From Bimuria novae-zelandiae CBS 107.79 (taxonomy: Eukaryota > Ascomycota > Dothideomycetes > Pleosporales > Didymosphaeriaceae), in the NCBI GenBank assembly GCA_010015655.1, contig ML976706.1, positions 233,492 to 297,491 of the forward strand: 64,000 nucleotides of DNA, written 5' to 3'. Under the pieces are notes generated by a model. That model made no database searches, had not been told where the DNA came from, and saw nothing but the letters and a program-made list of their open reading frames with translations. The position numbers and the translations under genes are program-made. Shown piece by piece: positions 9,490 through 21,296 of the stretch (positions within the stretch are counted from its first letter, which is position 1; each line of letters begins with the position of its first letter).

Positions 9490-9903
9490 TTATCTCATCT
9501 TTTCGGGAATCCGGACCATAATGCAGAAATACGACAGATAGAGCTGAGCTAATGGCTTCAGGGCATCACAGAACTCGGTATGTCTCAAGAGCTCCACCTC
9601 AGAAATCTCGACAACGAGGCTGGGAGTGTCAGCAACCTTCCGTGGTCGAGCGCCGACTACGCGCACTTTTCCAGCGCAAGGACCCTCGTCTATGGTCGCG
9701 CTCAGGATATGGTTTAATTGTCTCGTTTGGGAATCCTCTAGCTCTTCCCTGAACATGCGACAGGAAAGATACAATCGGCCGAAATTGGAAGCCTGCAGCT
9801 CGGTCGGGCCCAGGAAATCGTATATTCGGAGGTTTAGTTCGGCGGGCAACGTTTGAAGGCGGCTCGAGCCACTTCTGAGCTCTGGCGTCTTCTTCGCTGG
9901 CAT
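9490..9903 (-). CDS. Small F-box-like protein
   Basis: 137 residues, ATG at 9901-9903. Residues 18-55 (TLPAELNLRIYDFLGPTELQ, then FGRLYLSCRMFREEL) follow the F-box pattern: LPxEL, a short helix ending in F/L, and an SCRxFR turn. F-box proteins bind Skp1 and bring targets to SCF ubiquitin ligases. Fungal genomes hold many short ones of unknown target. No leucine-rich or WD repeats follow, so the target-binding part is short or absent. The next identifiable gene, the broken deaminase gene, lies on the same strand with its remnant ending at 10140. Confidence 0.6.
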   Translation of the reverse strand: MPAKKTPELRSGSSRLQTLPAELNLRIYDFLGPTELQASNFGRLYLSCRMFREELEDSQTRQLNHILSATIDEGPCAGKVRVVGARPRKVADTPSLVVEISEVELLRHTEFCDALKPLAQLYLSYFCIMVRIPEKMR

Positions 9904-10139
9904 CGCCGAGACGGCGGCAGCACGTCACACCCGCGCCGCGCCTTCTCCATCCACCGGTCGTTTGCTTACCTCTCGTCGCTCATCTCCACGCGTCCGCACA
10001 GTTCAGCCTCCATAATCGTCACTATACTGCCAAAACATACTCAATAAGCCTTCAACTAAATTAATCAACTATATATACCGCCAAAAATGGAATACTATCA
10101 CCTTCATCGAATACATAGCAAGCGTGTTTAGCGCAGTAG
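9904..10139. other. Short intergenic stretch
   Basis: No gene or repeat is recognised. It holds the presumed promoter of the F-box-like gene and the 3' flank of the deaminase pseudogene. Confidence 0.4.
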
Positions 10140-10386
10140 TCAAAGACCTTGCGTTTCAGACATTAGCCTGTTGAAAGTGCACCGGTTCGAAGCTGAATCA
10201 AAACGAACTTTGAGCCGGGGCCTGCGGGTGAAATGGCATTTTGTAATTCGCTTTTTGCGACCTGATTTCATTAGTATCTCTCTCGTTTTCCTTTGGTCCT
10301 TTTTAGCGCCTAATGTCTTTAACTTTACAGCATAAAGTCTATCAAAATGCTGCAAATCTACAGCTGTATTCCTCCACTAGTGTCCG

Positions 10387-10549
10387 TGTTCGCGTACAAC
10401 AGAGAGAGACGAACTGGTTGATTGCTATCAAATGAAGTCAGAGTGGTTATATACAGGGAGTGGAGTATCTAGAAGATTCCAGATTAGCAAGGTCACATGA
10501 CTATATGACGATATAGTAGAATATTCTGGAGTTATAATGTTAGCTAACA
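10387..10549 (-). repeat. Copia LTR (downstream copy)
   Basis: 163 bp. On the plus strand it begins tgttcgcgtacaacag and ends tagctaaca. Same length and near-identical to 15634-15796. Confidence 0.94.
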
Positions 10550-13500
10550 CACCCCCCCTAGCTTGAGTAAATTGTAGAAATAAAAGCTAAAAATAAGTAA
10601 TTTTAGCATGTACCTCTAGTACTACCCGCTAAGCTTATTAGAGCTGAATGTAGTATCCTCTAAGTCTATTTAAGGCTCTAGTCTTACTAAAATATCGCTA
10701 AGTCCTAGTTGGCGTATGAAGTTGGCGTGCTTTTAACGGGGAAAGATCTTTGTGAGGCCATCTACTGGCATATCTACAGTAGGCTTCCATTTAATCTATA
10801 GTCTACCTTCTAATACCTCTTAGCGTATTTAATAGTGATGCACGTCTACGTGCTTAAGCTTTATTTAAAGCTTATTAGCTATTTTAGTTATAATTAAAAC
10901 AGTTTGCTAGTTATCGCACTAGAGTAATAGTATAAACTCTAAGTTAAATTAAATTACCTAAAAGAAGCGTTGCCACTACTTTATCTCTCCTTTTACTAGT
11001 AATAGAGATAGTAGCTTAGCCTTAGTAGTTAATTTTATAATTAATTGTTAAATTGTCGCTTTCTAATTAATAGGTAGGCTATAAAGCTTAAAAAGATAGT
11101 CTTAAGAACTTTAACAAGTCTATAGCCTATCTGTAAAGGCTATATCTAATACGCTATAAAATAATAGTTCTAGTTCTTGCTAAGCTAATTCTAGTGTTAA
11201 GATACTCGTAATTCCGCCTTATATATCTACTAATGCACGAATAGCAAGGTTCTTTATACTAATTAGGTATCGCTAAACGCGCTAGGCTACGTACATATCC
11301 TTTTGCCTTAGGTTCTAAAGATAACGTGCCAGCATTAAGTATGCTTATGCGACGTTTAGGCGCGTTAAAGTTAAAATATAGGCTAGTAAGCTAACTAATT
11401 ACTAATATCTATGCGTTTAAGCTACGCTTAGTTTCTCTGTTAAAGGTATAAGGTTATTTTCCTTTAATAGTATGTCTAAATATTATCTATTAAGCTTAAG
11501 GTTAAACTTTGTCGCAATTTTGTTAATAAATAAGTCCTAGATTAAGTAGATAGATCTTATAAGCTTTTTATAAATTACTTAAATCTCTAAGAACTACTTA
11601 AGCTCTCCTAGCTCGCGAATATTATATGTGTTAAGTAGCTATTACTTAAATAATTAGTAGGCGCTTATATTAAGCGGATATATAAGGACGACGATATTAT
11701 CTACATAAAAGAATAGAATTAACTAATTATTTATAAATAAATATAGAACTCTTAGTACTGGCTTTAAGCTAAGCTTCTTTAGGGTTAATAATAGCTTTTA
11801 GTACTAAAGTAGCGGCGCTTTCTAAAGGCTATAAAGTGCTTATAGTAGCTTAAGAAGCTTACTAAATATGTCTATAAATTTTTCTAGGGTACGATAGTAT
11901 ATCTTTCGCGGTAGTCGAGCGTTAAGAAAGGTATTTAACGTGTTAAATTAAAATATTAGTAGGTTAAAGGCTACTGCTAAAGTAATAAGTGCTTAAAACA
12001 CTTTTATAGCAAGCGTAGCAGCGTACGTGTCTCCCTATGTGTCTTGTAAGTCACCTCGTACGCAGAGTCGTGCCTTGAACTTGTATAGATATCTATCTTT
12101 ATTAAACTTGTACGTGAAGACCCACATCAGAGGCAGTATCTTAGCATCTACTATAGCTGAAGTCGCCTTAGTGCGCTTGAAATAGTGCTTTGCCTAGCAG
12201 CTCTTAAACTTTACTTAAACTGCTTGGGTAAATTCTGCGCTGAATAGATGACTCTTAAGGTCTTTCTAGCGCTTTGGCGGTGGCCGTAGCTAATCGCGAT
12301 GGAGCCTTATCTTTGGTAGCTCTCTAGCTAGCTTTGCTAGGGCTGTTAGATTTATTACTACTATAAAAGCTATATAGTATATAGCTAAGGCCTAATTTAG
12401 TAGCTTCCTAGCTTGTTTACCTACTACGATATTACTACTACTTCTAACTTTAGGATTAGCTATCTTGGGTGCGTTATTTCTTTATTAATTTAAAACGTAT
12501 TCGCCTAAACTTGCCTATCCTTTAGATAGAGTTAAAGGTGCCTTTTATAGCTAGCTTTAGTGGCCTAATGCAATTAGCGTAAGTAGTCCTTATTCTTAAC
12601 TAGTAACGTTCTCCTGCTACGATGCTCTAGCATATATTATTAGGCTATTATTTTCTTAATTAAACTATATCTCTTAGAGTAATTACTCTTATAACTATTA
12701 CTTAGTATTCTACTCCTTTACAGTTTGCTAATTATCCTGCGCGCTTATATTAAAGATATTCTTACCTTCTTCCTGCCCAGGCGGCGCTGTATTACCACGA
12801 ATTAATAGCTCTAGCGTTAGTAAATAGGCTATATAGGGTTTATCTTCTTTATTACAATTCTATATAGTGTAAAGCTATAACTATATTAGCTTAATTAAAT
12901 CGCTTAGAGTGGCCTGCACGTCTTAAGAGTAAGATATATTTAAAACCTTAATTTCTTTCTATGTTATAGTTTCTTTCTTTAAGTTATTACTAAAACAACT
13001 TTCGCGCTTAAAAATTATGTCTTGTATATAAATTACTTAGTCCTTTTTAGGTAGCTAAATGCAAAAAATGTTAGTAGAGTTGTATCTAACTAAGTATCTA
13101 ACAAAAGTGCGAGATTTAAGCTTATTAGCCTTTTTTAACTTTTTATTAAGAACGTAAGCTTTGCATTTAATTAGAGTAAAATAAGTAACTAAAGGCTACT
13201 TGCTATAAATAAGCTTATATAGCGTCTTCTAATTAATAGCTTTTATTAGTGTGACGTTGGCGATTCGAGCCGTAGTAATAGCTAGCTTATTTAATAGTAA
13301 CTTTAGTAGTCCTGCTTAAATTCGAAGCGCTCTTACTTTTATAATAATAATATATCTTACTTTTTTTGCTATACTAAGCTACTTAGTAGTATTTAGAGCT
13401 TATAGCTTAATCTTAAAGCCTGCTTGCTTTGTAATGTTATAGAGCTTAAGGCTATAGCCCCGCTCACTATTAATCTTAAGTACGACTATAATGTACCTAT

Positions 13501-15633
13501 ACTAACGTTAGATCTTATTAATTAATGTTTTTAAAGCTAGCACTACTAAGTGCAGTATCTTGTTCGTAAGTATAGTTACTTTATGCCGCTTTAAGTACTC
13601 GCACACAGCGTATAGCAAATATTAGTCTCTATTATAGCAGGTCTCCCCTGTAGGGATAAGCTACACAAAATTAATTATAATGTAATAGAATGGCCTTATA
13701 GCCTGTTCTTTGGGCTAGCGTCTACTTACTTAAGCTGCTAATTTTACTTTAATGCATATATTATATTCTTATAGTCGAGGTGCTTAGGTATCTAGATCTA
13801 GAACTATCCCTCTTACGTTCTTATTTACATAATTAATTACTTCCTTGCTTATATAAGCAAATAGCTTATAAGCTTTAATATAAAATACTATAATTAGACG
13901 TTGATCCTCTCTTAAGGCCTTATATATTTGCTAAAGCGCTGCAGCATAACTACTTAGCGTTAGTTAGTTATTATCCTTAGTATTAATAATCTAGTAGCTA
14001 TCCTTATGCTATAGCAAGTAAATAACGTTTAATAGATAATTTTAGTATATTATATCTTATTTTAAGTTAAACTGCACGCCTACTGCTTGGCATCTTAAGA
14101 GGCTTATAACGTTCGTAAAGAAACCTTCTATAAGAGTAATATTTATAAACTAAATCTAACTTATGCTATAAGGCAAGTTTATATTAAAAGTAACTTTTCC
14201 CTAAGCTTATATAGGTACTATTAATCCTCCTGCAAAGAGAATATCCTCTAGTTTTATCTTACGCGTCTCTATCTATCTAAAACGAGTTAAGTTATAGATA
14301 TAAATATTAGAACTAGGGTCTAGAATCTATTAATTCATAATTATGGGTAGAGCTTTCTGCTGTACCTATTATAGCTATATAGTAAAGAATAAGGTATAGG
14401 CAGCAAACCTCTAATTATAACTTATTAATATCTTTCTATTATTAAGCTTTATTAGCTTGTCTACCTTCTTAATAGTTATCCCCTCTCTTGCAAAGATATT
14501 GCTAATTCTCTTAGTTTATTCTAAGTCTTTTAAGGCCTCCGTCACCTTGGCTTGCGTGGCCTGTACTAGTCAGAAGTTCTTTAGTCTCTTTAGATAGTCT
14601 AGAACTAGGTACTAGCAGTCCTTATACTAGTGTTAGCCTCTGTAGACACACTCTAGTGTTTTCTTGCTTAATAATCGTTCTTTATGTTCTTAGTTCTGTT
14701 ATGCTAAAACGCCTAGTGTAGTAAACGTTCTAAGCAAATCTGTGCGAAATTTAATTTATTAATAATATATCTTAAATTAGGTAACGTAGTCTGCTAGAGA
14801 TTAAATTTTATTTATTTTCCTAATAGTCTCTTTTAAAATAAGGTTATAGTGTAATGCACTAGCCTACTTAGGAGTAATTATTTTAATAACTATTAGAAAA
14901 TCGTCTTAGGCTTAATAGCTTATTATTTTAGAAAAGTCTGCCTCCCTGCGTTAATTCGTAATATAAATTTAGTTATTAAGCTATTATTTAAGGTTATAAC
15001 TTTAAGGCTTCTCCTATAGAGCGTAGTATTTAGTTACTAGCTCTTTATTATATATAGCTATAGTTAGTGTAAGCTACTGCTTAAGCGCGATTAATTAATT
15101 ATAGATATTATTTTTTCTATTAATTAGGTAGAGGTAGCGAGTAGTAATAGTGCGGCTAATTTCTATAAGAAGCTTGCCCTCTCTCCGCTTTAGGTTTGTA
15201 TATTCTATTCTTTCGTATCTCTAGTTATAAAGGAGATTGCTGTACATTACCTACTAGCCTGTATTTAGCTAGCTAATCGTAGTTACTCTAGTCTTAATAG
15301 TGCTAGGTAATAGTTTTATAAGTTTAATAAGCTTTAGTAGCTTATCTTTTAGCTTTAAGATATTATAGTATTTTTAGATACTATCTACAACGGCCTTCTC
15401 TCGTCGTAGCTAGAACTATAACTTTTAATTTACTAGTCTATCTAGTATAATAGTCACGAGTGTGACTCCTAAGTTACTAAGTAACATTATAATTAATAGT
15501 AACACTATTTTATAGCTATTAACTATATTAGGTCTTCGACGCCAATACTATAGCTATTAATAATAAGGTCTATGTAAAGAATAATAAATAAACTTAGTAA
15601 TTATTAATTATAAGTGTAATCCGGGCTTATAAC

Positions 15634-15796
15634 TGTTCGCGTACAACAGAGAGAGACGAACTGGTTGATTGCTATTAAATGAAGTTAGAGTGGTTATATA
15701 CAGGGAGTGGAGTATCTAGAAGATTCCAGATCAGCAAGGTCACATGACTATATGACGATATAGTAGAATATTCTGGAGTTGTGATGTTGACTAACA
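15634..15796 (-). repeat. Copia LTR (upstream copy)
   Basis: 163 bp, less mutated than its partner in the last bases (tgatgttgactaaca). Followed by gtccg at 15797-15801. Confidence 0.94.
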
Positions 15797-16502
15797 GTCC
15801 GAGTCGCTTACGAACGCTTCTGAGATTGAGCTGTGCGATATTGTGGTCGTCCCCGCTGGAATTTTTGTACAGAGCGCCCACCATCGCTTGCGGAAAGAGG
15901 GACTCTATGTTTGCGCCAGCTGAGCTGTCGAACGCCTGCTTATAAGGTAAGGCATCGGAATGAAGATTTTCTTCGTGGAGAGGTGTTTCTCCATTTTCAT
16001 GCAGCTCTTCTACGTCGTGGTTGCGCTCTACATGCTGGCTCGACTGCGTGATGCCAGTAACAGAATCCGGGTGCCATGCCAGGCTACCATTCTTTTCACT
16101 GATCTGCCGGAGCGCAGCCTTGCGGATCTCTTTTGACATGTCGTTCAATATATCTCGTTGGTGAATTATTCAGATGCGCCCAGTCGCCTTCTCGAAGGAA
16201 GGTGGTCGCCAATTCAAATAGATCTTGTTATGCGAGGAGGGCTCAACAAGATGGCCTGGATGACTCCGGAAGTACGAATGGCAGCAAAAGCACGCAGGCT
16301 TGCTGCAGGCGATGAACCGATCGCCGCCGGCAAATTGCAACGACTCGGCGTAGAAGTATTCCAGGACTTAGATCTCAGCATGAACACGGCAGTTTCGATC
16401 GGGGTTGGTATAACTGATGTACTGCTCCTTGAAGCGGTCGAAGACTTTGTGTCGAGCGTTCATGTCGGCGAACGCCTGTTGGTATCTTTATATATTAGGA
16501 GA

Positions 16503-16662
16503 TGTGAGCGTACCACAGAAAGATGGACTGGGTTGATTCCTATCTAATAAGGTCAGAGTGGTTATATACATGGAGTGGAGTATCCAGAAGATTCCAGATC
16601 AGCAAGGTCACATGATTGTGACAACATAGTAGAACATTCTAGAGTTGTGATATTGGATAACA
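16503..16662 (-). mobile_element. Solo LTR of the same Copia family
   Basis: 160 bp aligning along its full length with the 163-bp LTRs (shared stretches include ccagatcagcaaggtcacatg). Bounded by the duplication ggaga at 16498-16502 and 16663-16667. It interrupts the deaminase frame between SS and PN, upstream of the HAE motif. A solo LTR forms when the two LTRs of a full element recombine, so a complete copy once sat here. Confidence 0.93.
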
Positions 16663-17215
16663 GGAGAGCTGGCAGGAAGCATTCGCCCGAGGATGCTGGC
16701 GGCTTTGGTCAACTGGTCCGGTGGTGGTATTGCGGCTTTACGGTAGCGAAAGCGGGGACACCGCGGATTTCAAAGTCGGTCAATACATCCATGAGACGTG
16801 GTGTGCTACAACGTAGTGCGTTGGCTGCACGAAGGTGGTACCTGATTCTTCTAATGTAGTGTTTGACTGATTTAAACTCTGCGCGTATGGGATCGGGACT
16901 GCCTTTGTAGCTCCGTTCAGCGCCCAGATACCCTAGAGACCCATGGCTTCGGACTTTCGATGATCGTAGGCGAAGCGGCAAAGCTCTGCGGGAGCCTCTA
17001 TGCTACTGATATTTTGGAGCCAGGTGAGAAGTATGGTGGCTAGGGAAAACATTTTGATCAGCGTGCGAATGAAGAGCTAAGAGTGACAGTGTGTGATACA
17101 TATCTCTGGCTGGACTTACAATCTTCTGTATGCACGTCGGTTAGGTGATTGATACATCTCCGAAGCGGCCCTTTCAAAACACCCATATACTTCTTAATCC
17201 TCGGTTTTGCAAAAG

Positions 17216-17420
17216 TGTCACGGTTTATGGCTCTTACCCTATGAGATGGTTACTCCTACCCTTGCTTGGTTGCTACTCACCTTTCTAAGAGTACTACACC
17301 TGTCTAGGACTAGCGTTATTTGTGCCTGCGCACCTATACCTTCTATAGCTCCTAGATAGTACAACCTCAGTTCAATCCCACAATCTTTTCCACTGCGCAC
17401 TGTCCGCTCTACCCGCTACA
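17216..17420. mobile_element. Solo LTR in exon 1 of the deaminase gene
   Basis: 205 bp beginning tgtcacggttta and ending cgctaca, bounded by the duplication aaaag at 17211-17215 and 17421-17425. The deaminase frame matches its family on both sides once the LTR and one duplication are ignored (KCIAF to the left-reading frame with RIKKYMGVLKGPLRR). It is a different family from the LTR at 16503; only its first bases resemble the LTR at 7087. Confidence 0.88.
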
Positions 17421-17806
17421 AAAAGCGATGCATTTCATAGCGACCTCGTCCACTTTATCCCTCGTGGCTGTCTCGTCTACCACTCGCACCAAACATGCCA
17501 ATAGCGACTGGAGGAAGCTGGTGACCTTCATTTTGGAGCCACAGTTAGAGGCCACCCAAAACACATGCTTCTCTGGTGTCGATTGCAGCCCTATAGCCGT
17601 CACAGTCTCTCCGCCTTTGTCGTAGTCGCACACGTACGACAAGTCGGTGAGAAATGACCGTCTCAACTCCTTCAGTGGTAAATGAGCTAGATCGCTTTGC
17701 GGTGTCAGTGCAGTACTCGTGTGCTCTCCACGCATACTCCCGAGCGTGTGAAGAAGAACAAAAGGTTCGTAGAAGCGGCTGAGCAAGCGTGCATCCTTGT
17801 CAAGAC

Positions 17807-18900
17807 GAGGCCGACTAGATGACGAGGACTCTGCCTTTGTGACGTCGAAAAAGAGTGTTGAGGCAATCGTTGTTTTGATTGAGAAGCTACTCTATAGAGC
17901 TATATACTGTGGATCACGTGGACGGGCCGCACGTACGCGGGTGGCCCAAGCTTCTATACTGAACCGTCACAGCCTTGGATTGCGAGATTGCACTGGATTG
18001 CTTCATTCGTTTTGCCATCGTATAGATGGAAAACTTCCCTCATGTATTCCTAATGCAAAGATCACGAGTCGAAACTCGAGCGACGACGATGCGTAGAGTG
18101 ATCAGCTCAGGCTGAAGTGGGGTTCGAATTTGCAGCTCACGAGGTTACACATGACATGCAGGTTACACTGGGTTGCCGAATGACAGTTCCACGATAGGGG
18201 TGATGCGTTAGGCTGGTTTCGGCAGATCGACCCTTAATTCGTGCAACAGCTCTTCTCCTGCATGACAAGGAAAGTGTTCATCATCGGGTTACCGCGTCCC
18301 GGCCACGATAGATATTATCTCCTTTGTGTGAATCACCTCAAAGAATATCTACCCACGTAAAAGTCACAGGTTGACTCCGCACGGTTCGCAAATCAATAGT
18401 TGGAGCACTATAATACGGTATACGTTAACAACCATCTTCGAAATGTACGTGCGGATTCAGACTTGATGGCGAAACACGACTCAGCTCAACTTCGCATCTT
18501 CGATTGAGCCTAGCTAAGACGCACCAGAATAATAAGACTTTGGGAAGATCTGTTCATTCAGCATCTACATATGCCGCGGGCTGATTCCATACATCATCGC
18601 GGTCCTACTCCGGAAGCGCTTTAAAATCACAGCCCAGATTGCACCTAGCAATAATCACTACCTCCTTCTTGGCTTGTTCCTCCGAGATGCGAATCCCACC
18701 CTTGTTCTGTTCTTAGGTGATTGCTTCTATCTTCACTCCATCTTCGCTGCTGATAACAAGTACGTAAAGCTCTATGTCGGTCCCGCATCGAGAGAATGGA
18801 CCGAGATATTGTTGTCGCTCTGACGCTGGTGCTTGGTCGAGACGCGCCATTTGTCATCTTGAGTCCTCGGCTCGAGGCCGCCTTCGAGCAACGTGGTCAA
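17807..18900. other. Intergenic DNA of normal composition, nothing recognised
   Basis: Upstream flank of the deaminase pseudogene. Short open frames occur on both strands (for example 17797-18096 plus and 18645-18857 minus), but none shows a known motif, and neighbouring frames are equally open. Confidence 0.4.
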
Positions 18901-20849
18901 CAGTCCGTACTACGTAACGTAACTACGTGAACGTAGCAGTCATGTGACACGTACGAACGTAGTAAAGAAGTAAGACGTACTATACGTATAGTAAATTACC
19001 TGTTACGTACTATAGTATAGCTTATAAGGTCTTATTTTAGGATAGCTTTCTTACTATTTATAAACTTAATTAGCTATCCCTAAAGTAGCGTTAGGTACAT
19101 TATTTAAAGTCGCATTTTAGAGTAACAGTCGCGTTTTAGAGTAACAGTCGCGTAAAACTCTTCACTTTGTACGACGACGGGGGCTAGCAGTATAAGAGGT
19201 ATAAGCCTATAATAATAGTTAACTTTTTACTCTAGAAAGCGTCTTTATATTATACTTACCTATTCTCTTACCTATTATAAGCTAGATATATTAATTCCTT
19301 TATTATAGTAGGCGTATAGCCTTATCTAAAGCCTCTTAATCCTTGTAATTATTTAAATAAGCTAAAGTACCTTATTACGCTAGCTCTTATTATTTTACTA
19401 AATTAAAGTCCTTACTATTTAATTCTTTAACTCTTAAAAATATTATTTTTAAGAATTTTTTAATAAATAGTCGCCTTAACGCTGGAGTTTCTTTTACTAT
19501 TAAATAAGTTAATGTCTAGCTAGGAAATAAGAAGCTAAGGCTAGAGATGCTAGGCTTTTAAGTAAAGTATAAGAGTTAACTTTATAGTAATTGTCTAGTC
19601 TCCTAGGCTTAGCGTCACGGAGGAGACTTAGTGTACGAGGACGAGGACGGCTTGTCGGTGAAGATATAGCTTTACAAGAGGTACCACCTTTAAGGGCAAC
19701 GCAAAGCTGCCAGGATTATTAATAGTTATAATTATATTATTACTTATCTTTATAAGGGGTACTAATTTAATATTACTAAAAAGTTCTTACCTAATATCCC
19801 TTACCCTTTTTTAGTCCTTTTAAAGCTGCCTAAGGTTATAAAGTAGCTAGATTATTATAGATTATTTCCTATAGGCTATAGCAAGAGGAAGCTTTTTAAT
19901 CTATTATTATAGACTAAGTTATCTTTTAAAATCTATTCTTTAGAAACGCATCCTTAGCTAAAATACGTAAGGTACTTACTTAGAACTACGCTAACCTTTT
20001 AACGCTCTCTTATCTTCCTACCCTATGCTATTATCTTATATCTAGCAAGATCTAGTGTGCTGAAAAGTAGAAATTTAAATAACATTAAGGTTAGCCTATA
20101 GTAAAATTACTTTAAGCGTTAATATATAGACTTCTCTTAACTCCTACTCCTTCCTAGGTGTTATAGCTTATTTTTTTAGTATATTATAGTAAAACCTCGG
20201 GCCTTTACTTTAGTGTCTTAGCAACTTAAAAATTAATAATCTATACTAATATTCTTTTTATAAATATTAACTATTAGTATAAGAACTTACTTCTTAACTT
20301 TAATAATTTCTTTAGTAACTATACGGACGAGAATTAAGCGCTAAAGATTATTAAGGTGCCTATAGACTATAAAATTACGTTAAAATTTTATTATTTTATT
20401 GCTAATAACGCGATAAATAATAACGTAGAAACTATTATAACTCTAGCTAAGAAGCTTTATATACTTTTTATTACTTCTTATTAGATCCGCTGCGCTGGCT
20501 ACATAATCTAGATTATTATTAAGGAAGTTATATATAGTAAAGGAGTCTTTACTTTTAAGAAAGCTCTTGCCTAAGCTACTCTAAATAAGTAATTTAAACT
20601 ATACTAAAAGTAAGGCGTTATTAGCAAGCTATATAATTTTATAAATATAGTGCTATTATCTTATAAATAACGTAAAGCCTTTATAACCTTTTAGGCTTTA
20701 CTCTTTACTAATAACCCTCTCTAGAGCTTTAGTATCCTTTACCTTATATAAAATCGCAAAGTACGCTAGCATAGTATTTATTATATATTTTTACGATGCC
20801 TCAAGTTAAAGGAGCGTATTAATAAGTTTATATATAAATAGCAAGCTAC
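18901..20849. other. AT-rich, RIP-decayed repeat DNA
   Basis: Base composition drops sharply at about 18900-18960 and CA/TG become rare. It may include the N-terminal half of the hAT element that is recognisable further right. No frame can be read with confidence. Confidence 0.6.
19108..19152. repeat. 19-bp tandem repeat, 2.4 copies
   Basis: The unit agtcgcgttttagagtaac occurs at 19108-19126 (one A for G) and 19127-19145, then a partial copy to 19152. It may be a subterminal motif of the hAT element nearby, but no inverted partner was found. Confidence 0.7.
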
Positions 20850-21296
20850 TAGCGCTAATACCTATACTAATATAACGCCCCTTTATAAAATAATTAATGA
20901 AGAAGAGTAGGATATCGTTAAGTAGCTTATAAAGTTTTTTTAGTCCTTTTATAGCATAATAAAGAGGCTTAAAGGCGACGACAAGTACGGCTTACTTTAA
21001 ATAATTATTATAAACCTCTAGCACTTATACACGATGATATTAAGAATAAGAGATAAACTTACTAGTAAAAATAATAATTACTATCTTAAATATAGCGTCT
21101 CCTTTAGGATTAAAAAGCTTACATTATATTAGGAAAAGATTATTATAGACCTATTTATATTATATTACACTGTTATAAGTATCCTTAACCCTTAATTACG
21201 CCTTATTTAGTTTAAAGACTACTAAAGAAAGCACCCTCTATAGCATAAGAAAGCTAAGGCTTTAATAAGGACTATTTTTTAAGAATATATTAATGT
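20850..21296 (+). pseudogene. hAT-family transposase remnant
   Basis: Reading through stops, the plus strand shows LIKFFQSFYSITKRLKGDD, LQHLYTMILRIRDKL and, near 21180-21290, ILNPRLRLIWFKDYWRKHP-like residues followed by KKAKALIRTIF. This order (a helical region with F and Y, then LNPRxR and KYW) is that of the RNase-H-like C-terminal half of fungal hAT transposases. The dimerisation domain that should follow is missing, and the frame ends abruptly where an LTR starts. Several expected W and Q residues are stops, consistent with RIP. Confidence 0.6.

Larger units (their letters stand above)
10387..15796 (-). mobile_element. Full-length Copia retrotransposon inside the deaminase gene
   Basis: Two 163-bp LTRs, 10387-10549 and 15634-15796, and the 5-bp duplication gtccg (10382-10386 and 15797-15801) define a 5410-bp element. 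The purine tract lies next to the left LTR (reverse of cacccccccta, 10550-10560) and the primer-site-like gttataagcccgg lies next to the right LTR, so the element reads leftward. The interior is AT-rich and full of stops. A patch near 12030-12310 still reads as the start of the Copia reverse transcriptase (WVFTYKFNKDRYLYKFKARL, then RGDL). It sits in the 3' part of the deaminase frame. Confidence 0.94.
10140..17806 (-). pseudogene. OTT_1508-like deaminase gene broken by three LTR insertions
   Basis: Read leftward, the fragments join into one gene of about 600 codons. Exon 1 (about 17806-17421) has LLSRFYEPFVLLHTLGSMRG, SYVCDYDKGGETVTAI and FWVASNCGS, typical of the N-terminus of fungal OTT_1508-type deaminases. 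It resumes past a solo LTR (17215 down) and ends at a GTAAGT...CTAG intron of 80 nt (17040-17119). Then come LCRFAYDHRKSEAM and DVLTDFEIRG; a second solo LTR; the active-site HAE at 16374-16382; CSKPACFCC at 16281-16307; and a C-terminal region entered by a 5.4-kb Copia element. Coding resumes in the same frame at 10381 and ends at 10140. Lesions beyond the insertions are stops at 16368 (AEI*), at TAG 16933-16935 and just left of the Copia, plus two frameshifts. The start codon is not clear. Family deaminases act on nucleic-acid bases or related substrates; no substrate is known here. Confidence 0.85.

Noticed and set aside
16158..16547. 129-codon plus-strand frame, and a second one at 16575-16859 that joins it in frame if the solo LTR is removed
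   Set aside because: The minus strand carries recognisable deaminase blocks (HAE, CSKPACFCC) over the same DNA, so the plus-strand frames are antisense shadows.
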